Assembly (NCBI RefSeq): GCF_001317355.1
Contig: NZ_LKET01000021.1
Coordinates: forward strand, 248,001-312,000
Direction: 5' to 3'
Length of the DNA: 64,000 bases
Source of the DNA: Oxobacter pfennigii
GTDB taxonomy: Bacteria > Bacillota > Clostridia > Clostridiales > Oxobacteraceae
Positions within the stretch are counted from its first letter, which is position 1. Each line of letters starts with the position of its first letter. Shown here one piece after another: positions 31,909-41,814 of this stretch. The notes beneath the pieces are model-generated. The model had not been told where the DNA came from. It worked only from the letters and a program-made list of their open reading frames with translations, and did no database searches. Position numbers and translations under genes: made by a program.

Positions 31909-33912
31909 TATTACCCTTCCAATAGCAGTGGCGGATATTTTTGTGCCTAAAATGAGCTTTGGCTGCCCGTCTTCAGGGGATATTATATTTTGCAAATCGG
32001 CAGAAACGGCGATATCTCCGGAGGCGCCGCGAAGTGTTGCTTCATCATAAGCGGCTTTTTTGGCCTCTTCTTCTGCTATTCGTGCTGCTTCTTCTATAGT
32101 TACCACAAAGGTGTTTTTGTGTTTTCCGAATATCATGTATCCTTTAATACCGCTTGAAGAGTATTCGGGCTTTACCTCAATTTCTGCAGTGACGGATATA
32201 TTTCCTACAATTGCTCCTAATGCATTTGCCACGCCTGCATTTTCAGGTATTATATACTTTGTGCCAAAAGCTTTGGCTACATCGGGCAAAAATATGTGTA
32301 TGGGTGCACCTACGCCTATTAAGGTCGCCGGGATGTTGAAGCCTATATTTAAGAAGCTTGTGGATTTGCCTGACCGGGCTTCCTTGAAGCTGTCAAGGAC
32401 TATGTTTTTAACATCCTCTGAAAGTCCCGTTTCCTTGAACTTAGGATAGTTATCCTCGAGAAGCATCCTTGCAATATTAAAAAATAGCTTTTCCTTAACT
32501 CTTGTATATACCATATCGCAAAGGGTTTCTACCTTAACTTCCATTACGGCTGCTGCATATTTGGCGCCTAAAAGGGATGCTTCCCGGTCAAATCTTAAAA
32601 AGTCTCCTTTTATATGCATTATATCCGTAGGAGTCAAACCGCAGCGCATGATGATTCCTTCTTTTTCAAGGCGTTCGGTATCCAGGCTGTGGGGCTTTTT
32701 GCCTGCAGCTTCTGCTGCTTCGGAAAAAATAAGAGGGCCATTTTTCAGCACATTGCAAAGGGTAATTTCAGTTTCAGAATAAAAACTTTCATCGGGCAGG
32801 TCCTTTACCAAAAAGAAAAATTCATTAAAGGGAAATGCAGATACTTTTCCTGAATTTATAAGCTCGTTAAGCTTATCTGTTACCTGAGGCCACCTGTCTG
32901 CTGCTATGCATAAAGGCACAGCACGTGCCGGTTTTAAATCCATAAAGCGGTTCCTTCCGTATTCTATGAGGCTATCTCCTCCTAATCCAAAGGTATCTAT
33001 GTATACAGCCTTTACAAAGGTTCTCCACTTTCCTACGTTTACACCCTCTGTGGCTTTTACAGGAACACCGTTTTTGACAATTGCAATATCCGTTGTGGTA
33101 CCGCCCATGTCTATTATCAGGCAATCCTTTTCTCCGGTAAGCTCGATACCTCCCATTACGCTGGCGGCAGGTCCGCATAAAAGGGTTTCTACCGGCCTAA
33201 CCGTTGTGAATTTTTCAGACATTAAGCTTCCGTCACTTCGCACAATAACAACAGGTGCTTTTATGCTTCTTTTTTCAAGAGAGGATTTTATAGCTTTAAG
33301 AAAGTCTTCAATGACTGGAATAAGCCGTGCATTTAAAAGGGCGCTGGCGCCCCTTTTAATATAGTTATAATCGGAAAAGAGCTCATGGCCGCATATAGTA
33401 TTGATATCATAAAGCTCTGTCAAAATTTTCTTAGCTTTTCTTTCGCTCTCGGAATTTCTGACCCCAAGATGCTGGACTATAGCGACGGCATCGGCATCCT
33501 TAATCCATTCACTGCAATCATTTACAAATGCGTCCCAATCGGGTTCCTTTACCAAACTTCCGCTTAAATTTATCTCTCCATCGATAAAAAGTATTTCCTT
33601 AGGATCAGGCAAGCCATATGCTTGTCCTGTTTGAAATACCACATCCTTATATCCGCCTATGAATATAAGCTTTCCCCTGCCTCCTTTTTCTTCAACGCAG
33701 GCATTGGTAGCTAAAGTGGTGGACAATGATACAAGCTCTGCTTTTTTAAGCATGTCGGAGGGAAGACCGTCCAAAGCATTTCCTATGCCTAAAGATAGAT
33801 CTTCTTTTGTAGTAAGGGCCTTTGAAGAAAATAAAACGTTCTTTTCTTCAAAATCATATACGACGCTGTCTGTATATGTACCACCGGTGTCTATTCCTAT
33901 TCCTATCTTCAT
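31903..33912 (-). CDS. Hydantoinase/oxoprolinase family protein (HyuA-like)
   Basis: The 669-residue protein has the Hydant_A N-terminal fold ('GIDTGGTYTDSVVYD', residues about 5-19, an ASKHA phosphate loop) and the HyuA core with 'DMGGTTTDIAIVKNG' (about 270-285) and 'GLGGDSLIEYG'. HyuA is the ATP-hydrolysing subunit of ATP-dependent hydantoinases, 5-oxoprolinases and acetone carboxylases and normally works with a HyuB partner. No hyuB lies in this window, so it may act alone or with a distant partner. GGAGTATTTT precedes the ATG. The gene follows a palindromic repeat element and a C39-like peptidase gene on the same strand. Confidence 0.85.
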   Translation of the reverse strand: MKIGIGIDTGGTYTDSVVYDFEEKNVLFSSKALTTKEDLSLGIGNALDGLPSDMLKKAELVSLSTTLATNACVEEKGGRGKLIFIGGYKDVVFQTGQAYGLPDPKEILFIDGEINLSGSLVKEPDWDAFVNDCSEWIKDADAVAIVQHLGVRNSESERKAKKILTELYDINTICGHELFSDYNYIKRGASALLNARLIPVIEDFLKAIKSSLEKRSIKAPVVIVRSDGSLMSEKFTTVRPVETLLCGPAASVMGGIELTGEKDCLIIDMGGTTTDIAIVKNGVPVKATEGVNVGKWRTFVKAVYIDTFGLGGDSLIEYGRNRFMDLKPARAVPLCIAADRWPQVTDKLNELINSGKVSAFPFNEFFFLVKDLPDESFYSETEITLCNVLKNGPLIFSEAAEAAGKKPHSLDTERLEKEGIIMRCGLTPTDIMHIKGDFLRFDREASLLGAKYAAAVMEVKVETLCDMVYTRVKEKLFFNIARMLLEDNYPKFKETGLSEDVKNIVLDSFKEARSGKSTSFLNIGFNIPATLIGVGAPIHIFLPDVAKAFGTKYIIPENAGVANALGAIVGNISVTAEIEVKPEYSSSGIKGYMIFGKHKNTFVVTIEEAARIAEEEAKKAAYDEATLRGASGDIAVSADLQNIISPEDGQPKLILGTKISATAIGRVIL

Positions 33913-34061
33913 AAAATACTCCTTACATATAAAAATCAGGATTTAAATTAACGTTTTAATCGCAGCATAATATGCAACTTATAATCTAATATATAACAGA
34001 TAATATATTAATTCTTGTAATTTAATGACAATTTTTCATATCGCTGTATCGAGGAATTTAA

Positions 34062-34267
34062 GATGGGGCTGTTGCTTTTAAACAACGTAACAAGCATTGT
34101 GAGAGTTCTGTACAAGTTCTTGGTGACACTACCGCAGAAAATACTTAGAATTTTAGATTGTTTGAGCGTAGCGAGTTATCAACATTTTTGTATTTTCAAG
34201 GCAGGGGGCCTTAGAACTTGCAGAACTCGAACATAGCAATGCAGTGTTTAAAAGCAACAGCCCCATC
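34062..34267. repeat. Palindromic repeat element, copy A
   Basis: A 206-base element bounded by a perfect 23-bp inverted repeat (GATGGGGCTGTTGCTTTTAA and three further bases). Inside, AGTTCTGTACAAGTTCTTGG can pair with CCTTAGAACTTGCAGAACT, and GCAGAAAATAC with GTATTTTCAAGGC, leaving an apical GTTTGAGCGTAGCGAGTTAT. The element aligns along its whole length with copy B at 48502. It lies in the gap between the peptidase and hyuA-like genes. Confidence 0.8.
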
Positions 34268-34272
34268 CATTG

Positions 34273-34995
34273 CTAATTTATTGTCACTGCCTGTTTTCCC
34301 ATCATCTCCCAGTGCTCTTCAAAGGAACATAATGGATATCTGCACCTTTGACCCATATAAGGGTCGTTAACTATTACATGAGATTCGTCGTAGCCTACAA
34401 GCAATACTGCATGTTCCGGGACTTTCCATATAATTATATTACCCTGTTCATCCTGCCAGGTTTTCGAGATTTTAGGATAGACATTGCCGATTGTACACCA
34501 TACGATAACCGGCTTTCCGGAATCTATTGCTTTTAAAATTTCCTCAAAGGATGCACCTGTCAAATCCAAAGCACTGTCCGGAAGGTACTTGTTTAATATA
34601 TCCGCGATGGGTTCGTGGTATACTCCATATCCGTTTACGGTAAATGGATTGCCCACAAAGGCTTTGTGAGGGTTATCTCCATACAGTCTGTTTTCCTTTG
34701 CTGTTGGTATGCACCCTATTGGAAGTGACCCGGCTACTTCCTCCTTGCTTACATTTACCCCCGCCCAATTTAATAGCATCGTCAATGATGTCGCTTCACA
34801 TCCTGTCGGAAGCTCAGGAAATTGGTTTAAAACAGGTGCTTTGATTATTGTGCCTATATTTTTTGCATATGCAGTTCCGGGTAAATTAAGCAGTAATTGG
34901 AGTAAAAGGATTATTATCGCTGCGGATATTTTTATTCTTTCAAGACCTAAAGGCGGATCGCAATTTCCTGAAACATCTGCCGTTTTATTTTTCAT
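34273..34995 (-). CDS. Secreted C39-like cysteine peptidase
   Basis: The 240-residue protein has a hydrophobic signal or anchor segment (about residues 23-42, 'IIILLLQLLLNLPGTAYA') and a papain-like Peptidase_C39_2 domain. The catalytic cysteine lies in 'LPTGCEATSL' (about residue 68), the histidine in 'PEHAVLLVGYD' and the aspartate in 'VNDPYMG'. Such secreted proteins cleave peptides at the cell surface; targets are unknown. GGGGGATTAAA precedes the ATG. The family has non-bacteriocin members, and no bacteriocin gene lies nearby. Confidence 0.88.
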   Translation of the reverse strand: MKNKTADVSGNCDPPLGLERIKISAAIIILLLQLLLNLPGTAYAKNIGTIIKAPVLNQFPELPTGCEATSLTMLLNWAGVNVSKEEVAGSLPIGCIPTAKENRLYGDNPHKAFVGNPFTVNGYGVYHEPIADILNKYLPDSALDLTGASFEEILKAIDSGKPVIVWCTIGNVYPKISKTWQDEQGNIIIWKVPEHAVLLVGYDESHVIVNDPYMGQRCRYPLCSFEEHWEMMGKQAVTIN

Positions 34996-35351
34996 TTTAA
35001 TCCCCCATTCAGCCTATCGTTTTTATTAAACAATTGACTTAATCCAGGGTAAATGCCGGTAAAACGGTGTATAATATTTCAAGGCATTAAGACCAATGTG
35101 ACAATAAAGAAAATCAATTAAACCGATTTTCACTAGATAGTTTTAGCATATTCAGGTGTGGTATGTTGATGAATTTTTGCCATTAATAGATTATATGTGA
35201 AATATTTTTTTGGCAGCCATGGTGGATTCAGGGCACAGATGTAAAGTTAAGCCTCCTTTTCTGGGAGGTTTTTCATTAAAATAAGAGAAAATATTGGCAA
35301 CACTGTGTTAAAATTAATGTAATATTATTTTTTCAGATGAGGGTGAACAAA
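34996..35351. other. Intergenic region between divergent genes
   Basis: About 355 bases separate the peptidase and M20 genes. I see no gene in it; it should contain both promoters and has one small terminator-like hairpin (35251-35274). Confidence 0.5.
35251..35274 (+). terminator. Small hairpin with T run upstream of the M20 gene
   Basis: GCCTCC and GGGAGG form a short stem followed by TTTTTC. There is no plus-strand gene upstream, so it may end a small RNA or act in the M20 gene leader. Confidence 0.4.
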
Positions 35352-36518
35352 ATGGAAATTAAAGAACTTGCAAGACTATATAAACAATATGTAATAAATA
35401 TGAGAAGAGAATTTCATAAAAATCCCGAAGCCAGTTTAAAAGAATTCTGGACTTCAGGAAGAATAAAAGGTGAGCTTGATGTTATGGGGATTCCCTGGGT
35501 TTCCTGTGCAGGTACGGGAATTATTGCAACCATAGAGGGAATGCATGAGGGAAAAACCATAGGGTTGAGAGCGGATATGGATGCTCTTGAAATTACCGAG
35601 GCAAATGAAGTTGAATATAAATCCCAAAATGATGGCATCATGCATGCATGCGGTCATGACGGACATATAGCAATGCTTTTGGGCACTGCTAAAATATTGA
35701 ATGAATGCAGGGATAAAATAAAAGGTACAGTCAAGCTTTTTTTTCAGCCGGCAGAGGAAATAGCAAGAGGTGCCAAAATGATGATTGATGAAGGGGCATT
35801 GAACGGCGTGGACGGTGTATTTGCCATTCATCTCTGGAGCGGGCTTGATGTGGGAAAGGTCTCTGTTGAAGCAGGGCCAAGAATGGCGGCTGCAGACTTT
35901 TTTAAAATAATAATAAAAGGCAAAAGCGGTCATGGATCCATGCCTCATCAGGCTATAGATGCTGTAGTTGCAGGAGCGGCCTGCGTTATGAATCTGCAAT
36001 CCCTTGTCAGCAGGGAAATGAACCCATTAGAGTCTGTTGTCATCAGTGTAGGATCTTTTCATTCGGGAACAAGGAATAATATAATTGCAAACGAAGCGCT
36101 ATTGGAAGGTACCGCAAGATGCTTCAATCCTAAAATAAGGCAAGAGATTCCAGATGTTTTAGAACGTATGGTTAAGAATACTGCGGCAGGCTACAGGGCA
36201 GAAGCAGAATTAAGGTATGTAGAGGGTACGGCGCCTACCATAAATAATGTTGAATGCTCAAAATTGGCAGCATCATGCGTAGAAAAAATATTAAGCAGGG
36301 ATGCCGTGGCAGAAACAGAAAAGACCACGGGAGGAGAGGATTTTTCACTGTTTTTGGAAAAGGCTCCCGGGATTATAGCTTTTGTTGGTATAAGGAACGA
36401 AGAAAAAGGAACCTGTTATGCTCATCATCATGAAAATTTCAACATGGATGAAGATGCCTTGGAAATCGGAACTGCTCTTTATGCACAGTATGCGGTGGAC
36501 TTTTTAAATAGTAAATAA
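35352..36518 (+). CDS. M20-family amidohydrolase (N-acyl amino acid or carbamoyl hydrolase type)
   Basis: This 388-residue enzyme belongs to the M20D/HipO/AmhX amidohydrolases, which hydrolyse N-acyl or related amide bonds of amino acids with a metal pair. Metal-ligand motifs are 'RADMDALEI', 'MHACGHDGH' (about residues 95-103), 'PAEE', and a C-terminal 'YAHHHENF'. The dimerisation domain lies in the middle (about 180-290). GAGGGTG before the ATG at 35352 decides the start. The gene is alone between hairpins. The natural substrate is not evident. Confidence 0.9.
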   Translation: MEIKELARLYKQYVINMRREFHKNPEASLKEFWTSGRIKGELDVMGIPWVSCAGTGIIATIEGMHEGKTIGLRADMDALEITEANEVEYKSQNDGIMHACGHDGHIAMLLGTAKILNECRDKIKGTVKLFFQPAEEIARGAKMMIDEGALNGVDGVFAIHLWSGLDVGKVSVEAGPRMAAADFFKIIIKGKSGHGSMPHQAIDAVVAGAACVMNLQSLVSREMNPLESVVISVGSFHSGTRNNIIANEALLEGTARCFNPKIRQEIPDVLERMVKNTAAGYRAEAELRYVEGTAPTINNVECSKLAASCVEKILSRDAVAETEKTTGGEDFSLFLEKAPGIIAFVGIRNEEKGTCYAHHHENFNMDEDALEIGTALYAQYAVDFLNSK

Positions 36519-36541
36519 TGAATATAAAATATGATTACTGA

Positions 36542-36567
36542 CCTGGGCTTCCCTATTGAAGTCCAGG
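36542..36567 (+). terminator. Terminator after the M20 gene
   Basis: ACCTGGGCTTC and GAAGTCCAGG pair around a short loop, followed by CTTTAATTT. Confidence 0.55.
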
Positions 36568-36737
36568 CTTTAATTTAACTCAAACTTAATAGTGTGAATA
36601 TAAATATATTAAATTACGTCAATTATAATGAGTTTTGTAAAGTACGTCCGTAATCCAGGCTGTTACATAAATATAGTAAATATGGTAGAATAGGGGTTGC
36701 TGTTATATCTATATAATGGCCTCAATGGAGGGATAAC

Positions 36738-39236
36738 GTGGGCATCATCGTGAAGTTTATGCTTAAGAATATCGCAGAGAGAAAATTCAGGACTTTTCTT
36801 ATTTTATTTTCTATAATTATATCTTCAGCTCTTTTTTTTGCTTCCAGCGCCGTCGCCGGTACCGTTGAAAAAATGTTTGTGGAACAGATGAAAAACGTAT
36901 ATGGTACGGCAGACATTATTATTCAGCCGGGAGATAAATCACCTTCATCATTTTTCTATATGAACAGGCTGGAAGCATTAACAGGCTATATGGACTATGC
37001 CGTAGGCACAGTGGAATCAATCGGTATTTACAGGCCGAACAGAGATGAAGAAGTCAGGTTAAGCTTAAAGGGAATCAACTTTGAGGATTTACAGATTATG
37101 AATCCGGTTGTACTCAGAGAAGAGTTAAAAAATGAGCCTTTTACAGGCAAAATGATCATCATAGGGATTGAAACAGCTAAAAAATATAACCTTAAGACAG
37201 GGGATACAATTGATATCGAAATTCGGGAGTCAAAGCATAAATTCTTAATATCAGGAATATCGGAAACTATAGGATACTTTGTAGAGCAGGGGCAAAACAT
37301 CAATGCGGTTATTCCAAGAGAGACTCTAAGCAGTATTTATGATTCAAAGGGTGCGGTTACTACAGTATATATAAAACCTAAGGACCCTTCAATGGAAATG
37401 AATTTGATAGATGAACTTTCAAAATTGTACAAGCAATATGTCGTAAGGGAGACTTTAACTCAACAGGATATAAAAAGCAGTTCGGGAGGACTTACTTCAT
37501 CATTTATGATAATGGTGGTGACGCTGCTTTTAATGAGCATGTTCATCATTTATACTTCCTTTAAAGTAATAACAATGGAAAGGCTGCCTGTCATAGGGAC
37601 ATTCAGGAGTATTGGGGCAACTAAAGGTATGACAGGTTTAATGCTTATTTTGGAGGGAGTTTTTTACGGAATAATAGGCGGTTTATTGGGATGCGGCCTG
37701 GGAATTGGAATTTTGTATCTTGTCACATATCTTTCTTCGCCCATATGGCTTAAAGGTCAAGAGATAACCCTTGTCTATACGCTCTCACAGCTTGTAGCGG
37801 CATTTCTTATGGCTGTCATATTGTCCTTTATAAGCTCTTTGATACCTATTATCAGGACATCATCTATTCCTGTAAAAGATATCGTCTTAAACAAAGTTGA
37901 AAAGCATTCCAAACCGGCAGTGTGGTTACCCATACTTGGTATAGGCCTGCTGCTGATATCCATACCTGTCCCTTTTATTCCTGCAAAAAAGTTCGGGGTA
38001 GCAATAGACGCCATAGGTATAACCGCCATGATGGCAGGAGCCGTTATTTTAATACCCTATATTACCGGCCTGTTTATAAAAGCTTTTGAAAAAGTATACA
38101 GTTATATCTTTGGCAATGAGGGTGTCCTGGCAGTAAAAAATTTGAAAGACAATAAAAATATGGTAAATAATATATCATTGCTTTCCATAGGCATTTCAAC
38201 CCTGCTGATGATTAATATATTGTCTTTTAGCGTTTCCATAGAGGTACTAAATGCCTATGGAGGCTGGCAATATGAAATACAGATGTGGACTCAGAATGCA
38301 GACAGGGATACGGAAAGGATTATTGAGACAATCGACGGAGTGGAGGATGTTTATGGGGAGTCTGGAATATACAATGTAAATATCGCCGGAACGTCAGAAC
38401 AGATCGTGTATCTTCAGGGAGCCGATGCCAGAGAATTTCCGGAATTTTATTCATTCACTTTTGAAGGCGATAAAAAAAGAATGCTGGAAGCTTTGGACCA
38501 GGGAAGAAATATTATAACAACAAATATTTTTAAGGATAAATATAACCTTAAGGAAGGGGATACAATTGCCTTGAAGCTTGGAGGGGGAACGAAGACCTAC
38601 AGAGTAACAGGATTTTTTGATTCCCTTATGATGAATGGAAGCTATGCCTTGATATCCGAGAGATATTTTAAATTGGACACAGGGGAGAGATATTTAAATC
38701 AAATCGTTGTAAAGACCGATAAGGATCCTGATGCAGTAGCACAATCCATAAAAGAGCGGTTTAAAGGAATGTCTTTATGGATTCAGACGGTGAAAGAATC
38801 TGAAAGAAGAAATCAGGAAAGCAACCAGCAGTTATTTTCAGTATTAAAGGGGTTTTCCTTTATGACAATGGTGGTAGGAATATTCGGGGTACTCAACAAC
38901 TTTCTGATAAGCTTCATGGAAAGAAAGCGATGGCTGGCCATGCTCCGCTCCATAGGCATGAGCAGAAGGCAGATAATAAAGATGATATTTGTAGAATCCC
39001 TTACAGGAGGGCTTATAGGAGGAATAGCGGGCATAGGATCAGGCATTCTTTTGATTTTATTCGTACCTAATTCCCATGTTATTAAGGAAGTAGCGGCACC
39101 CATCCCAATGCATTACTCTTTAAGTATATTTATATATTCCTTATTATCGGGTATGGTGATCACGCTTATAGCATCCATAGGACCGGCTGTAAAATCTTCA
39201 AAATTAAACATAATAGAGTCCATCAAGTATGAATAG
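36738..39236 (+). CDS. FtsX/MacB-type ABC transporter permease
   Basis: The 832-residue permease starts with a cytoplasmic basic stretch and a membrane helix (about residues 15-38) and has two FtsX-like blocks: three helices near residues 255-375 and three near the C-terminus (about 700-825), plus a central pair near 390-440 and 475-500, with large external domains between. This layout is that of the MacB/LolC superfamily (lipoprotein, peptide or antibiotic export, not import). GGAGGGATAAC ahead of the GTG fixes the start. The ATPase gene overlaps its 3' end by eight bases, and a membrane-fusion protein gene follows. Confidence 0.92.
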   Translation: MGIIVKFMLKNIAERKFRTFLILFSIIISSALFFASSAVAGTVEKMFVEQMKNVYGTADIIIQPGDKSPSSFFYMNRLEALTGYMDYAVGTVESIGIYRPNRDEEVRLSLKGINFEDLQIMNPVVLREELKNEPFTGKMIIIGIETAKKYNLKTGDTIDIEIRESKHKFLISGISETIGYFVEQGQNINAVIPRETLSSIYDSKGAVTTVYIKPKDPSMEMNLIDELSKLYKQYVVRETLTQQDIKSSSGGLTSSFMIMVVTLLLMSMFIIYTSFKVITMERLPVIGTFRSIGATKGMTGLMLILEGVFYGIIGGLLGCGLGIGILYLVTYLSSPIWLKGQEITLVYTLSQLVAAFLMAVILSFISSLIPIIRTSSIPVKDIVLNKVEKHSKPAVWLPILGIGLLLISIPVPFIPAKKFGVAIDAIGITAMMAGAVILIPYITGLFIKAFEKVYSYIFGNEGVLAVKNLKDNKNMVNNISLLSIGISTLLMINILSFSVSIEVLNAYGGWQYEIQMWTQNADRDTERIIETIDGVEDVYGESGIYNVNIAGTSEQIVYLQGADAREFPEFYSFTFEGDKKRMLEALDQGRNIITTNIFKDKYNLKEGDTIALKLGGGTKTYRVTGFFDSLMMNGSYALISERYFKLDTGERYLNQIVVKTDKDPDAVAQSIKERFKGMSLWIQTVKESERRNQESNQQLFSVLKGFSFMTMVVGIFGVLNNFLISFMERKRWLAMLRSIGMSRRQIIKMIFVESLTGGLIGGIAGIGSGILLILFVPNSHVIKEVAAPIPMHYSLSIFIYSLLSGMVITLIASIGPAVKSSKLNIIESIKYE

Positions 39237-39924
39237 GAGTGAAAAAGTGGAAGCAGTTATTGAAGCGGTAAATGTATGTAAAACCTACAGGTTTGGAAGT
39301 TTGGACGTGGATGTCTTAAAAAATATCAATATGAACATAAAAAAAGGAGAATTTGTCTCAATTATGGGCCCTTCAGGTTCCGGAAAGAGTACGCTTCTCT
39401 ATCTTGTAGGAGGCCTTGATAAACCGACATCAGGGAGCATCAGGGTAAAGGGAAGGGAGCTTTCGGCTATGCAGGACAGCGAGGAAAGTATAATGAGAAG
39501 AAGAGAAATAGGGTTTGTATTTCAGTTTTATAATCTTATCCCCAATCTTAATGTAGAAGATAATGTAATGCTGCCCCTGCTGCTTGACGGGAAAAAAATT
39601 AAAGACTATAAAAGCAGACTTAAGGAGATCCTTGACATAGTTGAGCTTTCAGACAGAAGCCATCATACGCCAAGGGAACTGTCGGGGGGACAGCAGCAAA
39701 GGGTTGCTATAGCAAGGGCTTTGATAAATGAACCGGATATTATCCTTGCAGATGAGCCTATAGGAAATCTTGACTCAAATACCGGTACAGAAGTTATGAA
39801 GCTTTTAAAAAGAATAAATGAAGAAAAGTCCAAAACTATAGTACAGGTTACTCATTCAAGTGAAGCGGCCCAATACGGACAGAGGATTATTTATGTGAAG
39901 GATGGGAAGGTGTGGGATAAATGA
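39229..39924 (+). CDS. MacB/LolD-type ABC transporter ATPase
   Basis: This 231-residue ATPase carries Walker A '[18 protein letters not shown]', the Q loop 'FVFQFYNLIPNLNVEDNV', signature '[19 protein letters not shown]' and Walker B 'IILADEPIGNLDS', all in the LolD/MacB form. It energises the large FtsX-type permease encoded just before it. The first ATG at 39229 overlaps the permease gene; a GTG at 39247 has AGGAGTG five bases upstream and is an equally good start. It ends in a four-base ATGA overlap with the next gene. Confidence 0.94.
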   Translation: MNRSEKVEAVIEAVNVCKTYRFGSLDVDVLKNINMNIKKGEFVSIMGPSGSGKSTLLYLVGGLDKPTSGSIRVKGRELSAMQDSEESIMRRREIGFVFQFYNLIPNLNVEDNVMLPLLLDGKKIKDYKSRLKEILDIVELSDRSHHTPRELSGGQQQRVAIARALINEPDIILADEPIGNLDSNTGTEVMKLLKRINEEKSKTIVQVTHSSEAAQYGQRIIYVKDGKVWDK

Positions 39925-40937
39925 AAAAAATGATTCTGATAATATTAGCGATAACTGCTGCTCTGATGAGCTCCTGCGCAGAAGAGACCAAGCAGACAAA
40001 TGCGCCGGCTGAAGATATAAAAAAGGAAAATGCATTTGTAGATGCATCGGGTACTGTCAAGTCAAAGAATATAAAAAACATTATAATTGACTTTCCATCA
40101 TCGGTAGAGAAGGTGAATGTAGAAGAGGGCCAAAGGGTAAAAAAAGAAGATGTTTTAATTACACTTGATTTTACAGATTATAATTTTCAAGTTATCCAAA
40201 TTGAGCAGGAGCTTAAAGTGTCACAGATGGAGCTTCAGAGCCTTCAGGATAAAGTTAATAAAATGGGGGGAGACAATCCCGATATCCAAAAGCTTCAAAA
40301 CGACCTGAAATACGCTGAAGAACTTTATGCCAGTGCACAGGAGGAATTTGATGCCCAGCAAAAGCTGTACAATTCAGGATACATACCAAAACAACAACTG
40401 GATGAGCAGAAAAAGGGACTGGATTCCAAAAGAAAAAATATGGAAGATATAAAATATGCCATGGATAAAATACAGCATAATAAGCAGGAAGAAGCTGAGA
40501 AGGTAAAAATACAAAAGGAGAAGCTTGCATCTCTAGAGTATAATTTAAAATCATTACGTGAGAAATTAAACAGGAATTATATAATACAGAATAATATTAT
40601 ATCGGAGCTTCAAAATGGACTTGTTTATGAAATAGGTTACAAATCCGGTGATATTATAAGCACCGATAAAAAACTTTTAAGTATTATGGATCTGGACGGC
40701 CTTTTTATCGACGTAAATATTGCTGAAGAATTTATAAAAGATGTAAAGCCGGGAGCAAAGGTCATAATTCATCCTGTGGCTGACAGTTCCAAGGTCTATA
40801 ATGGAGAAGTGTACAAAATTGCCGATATGGCAACCAGGGAAAATGGACAGACCTTTGTCAGAGCGGAAATTACCATTGAAAATAATGACGGCTTTTTGCT
40901 TCCAAATTTTAATGTGGACGTAGAGATTAAAAGGTGA
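39921..40937 (+). CDS. Membrane-fusion (HlyD-like) lipoprotein of the ABC exporter
   Basis: The 338-residue protein has a lipoprotein signal (lipobox 'LMSSC', cysteine at residue 19), a lipoyl/barrel-sandwich half ('ASGTVKSKNIKNIIIDFPSS' and 'VNVEEGQRVKKEDVLITLD', about residues 45-85), a long coiled coil (about 90-210, rich in Gln, Lys, Glu), the returning half-domain ('NGLVYEIGYKSGDIIS') and a beta-barrel ('DVNIAEEFIKDVKPGAKV'). It should bridge the permease to the outside, as YknX or MacA do. Start and stop overlap place it in one operon with permease and ATPase. Confidence 0.92.
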   Translation: MKKMILIILAITAALMSSCAEETKQTNAPAEDIKKENAFVDASGTVKSKNIKNIIIDFPSSVEKVNVEEGQRVKKEDVLITLDFTDYNFQVIQIEQELKVSQMELQSLQDKVNKMGGDNPDIQKLQNDLKYAEELYASAQEEFDAQQKLYNSGYIPKQQLDEQKKGLDSKRKNMEDIKYAMDKIQHNKQEEAEKVKIQKEKLASLEYNLKSLREKLNRNYIIQNNIISELQNGLVYEIGYKSGDIISTDKKLLSIMDLDGLFIDVNIAEEFIKDVKPGAKVIIHPVADSSKVYNGEVYKIADMATRENGQTFVRAEITIENNDGFLLPNFNVDVEIKR

Positions 40938-41055
40938 GGGTTAATGGTATTTAATTACAATTAACGGTATTTATGCTATAATAATGTAATAATTCATAGA
41001 GGCCAACCTGTAAAATGAGGAGGTGAACCGGGGCCATATAAAGGCTTTGGAGAAA

Positions 41056-41814
41056 ATGAAAATAGCTGATGGTTTGGAAATGCTGCAGCTTAAAGCACCC
41101 CATGAGGATGCTCCTAATTTTTTTAATCTTACCCTTTTATGGGATGAAGATACTGCAGTATTGTTTGATGCGGGATTGCCCGGACAATTGAAGGACATAA
41201 AAGATTTGATTGAAAAGACAGGCGTATCCTTTGGCAGGCTTAGTAAAATATTTATAACTCATCAGGACGGAGACCACATAGGAAGCCTTAAAGATATAAA
41301 AGATGAGCTTGGCGGGAAAGTTGAAACCATGTCTCATGGAGAGGAAAGACCATATATTGAGGGAGATAAAATGCCCATAAAAATGACGCTTCAGCGCATA
41401 GCACAAATAGAAGCCGAAATTAATGTCCTTCCTGAGGAAGAGCGTGAAAAAGAAAGAGCTATGTATTACATCAAAGGAAAGATCGACTGCGAAGTTTACG
41501 ATGGTCAGGAATTTATCATTTGCGGAGGGATAAAGGTAATACATACACCCGGTCATACTCCGGGTCATATCTGCCTTTACTTAAAGAAATATAAAGCTTT
41601 GGTTACGGGAGATGCATTAAATGTTGTGGACGGCAAATTATACGGTCCTAATCCTATATACACTTATGATATGGAAAAGGCCTTGAATTCCCTTAAAAAG
41701 CTATCGGATTATGATATACAAACTGTAATCTGCTATCACGGAGGAATATATAACAATAATGCAAACCAGCGTATTGCTGAATTAATACAAGGAGAGGATG
41801 TATGGGTGAAGTAA
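41056..41814 (+). CDS. MBL-fold metallo-hydrolase
   Basis: This protein of about 252 residues has the metallo-beta-lactamase fold. The metal motif reads 'THQDGDHIGS', in which the second histidine of HxHxDH is replaced by aspartate, a form seen in one subgroup of this family. Further ligands are 'HTPGHTPGH', 'VTGDAL' and 'CYHGG'. The start is uncertain: the ATG at 41056 has GGAG close by, while GAGGAGGTG at 41018 overlaps a possible GTG at 41023. The function could be lactonase-, thioesterase- or glyoxalase-II-like. The nitroreductase gene begins directly after its stop. Confidence 0.85.
   Translation: MKIADGLEMLQLKAPHEDAPNFFNLTLLWDEDTAVLFDAGLPGQLKDIKDLIEKTGVSFGRLSKIFITHQDGDHIGSLKDIKDELGGKVETMSHGEERPYIEGDKMPIKMTLQRIAQIEAEINVLPEEEREKERAMYYIKGKIDCEVYDGQEFIICGGIKVIHTPGHTPGHICLYLKKYKALVTGDALNVVDGKLYGPNPIYTYDMEKALNSLKKLSDYDIQTVICYHGGIYNNNANQRIAELIQGEDVWVK

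Noticed and set aside
34062-34267. Palindromic element as an ordinary terminator of the peptidase gene
   Set aside because: It is over 200 bases long, recurs at 48502 and has no T run at its ends.
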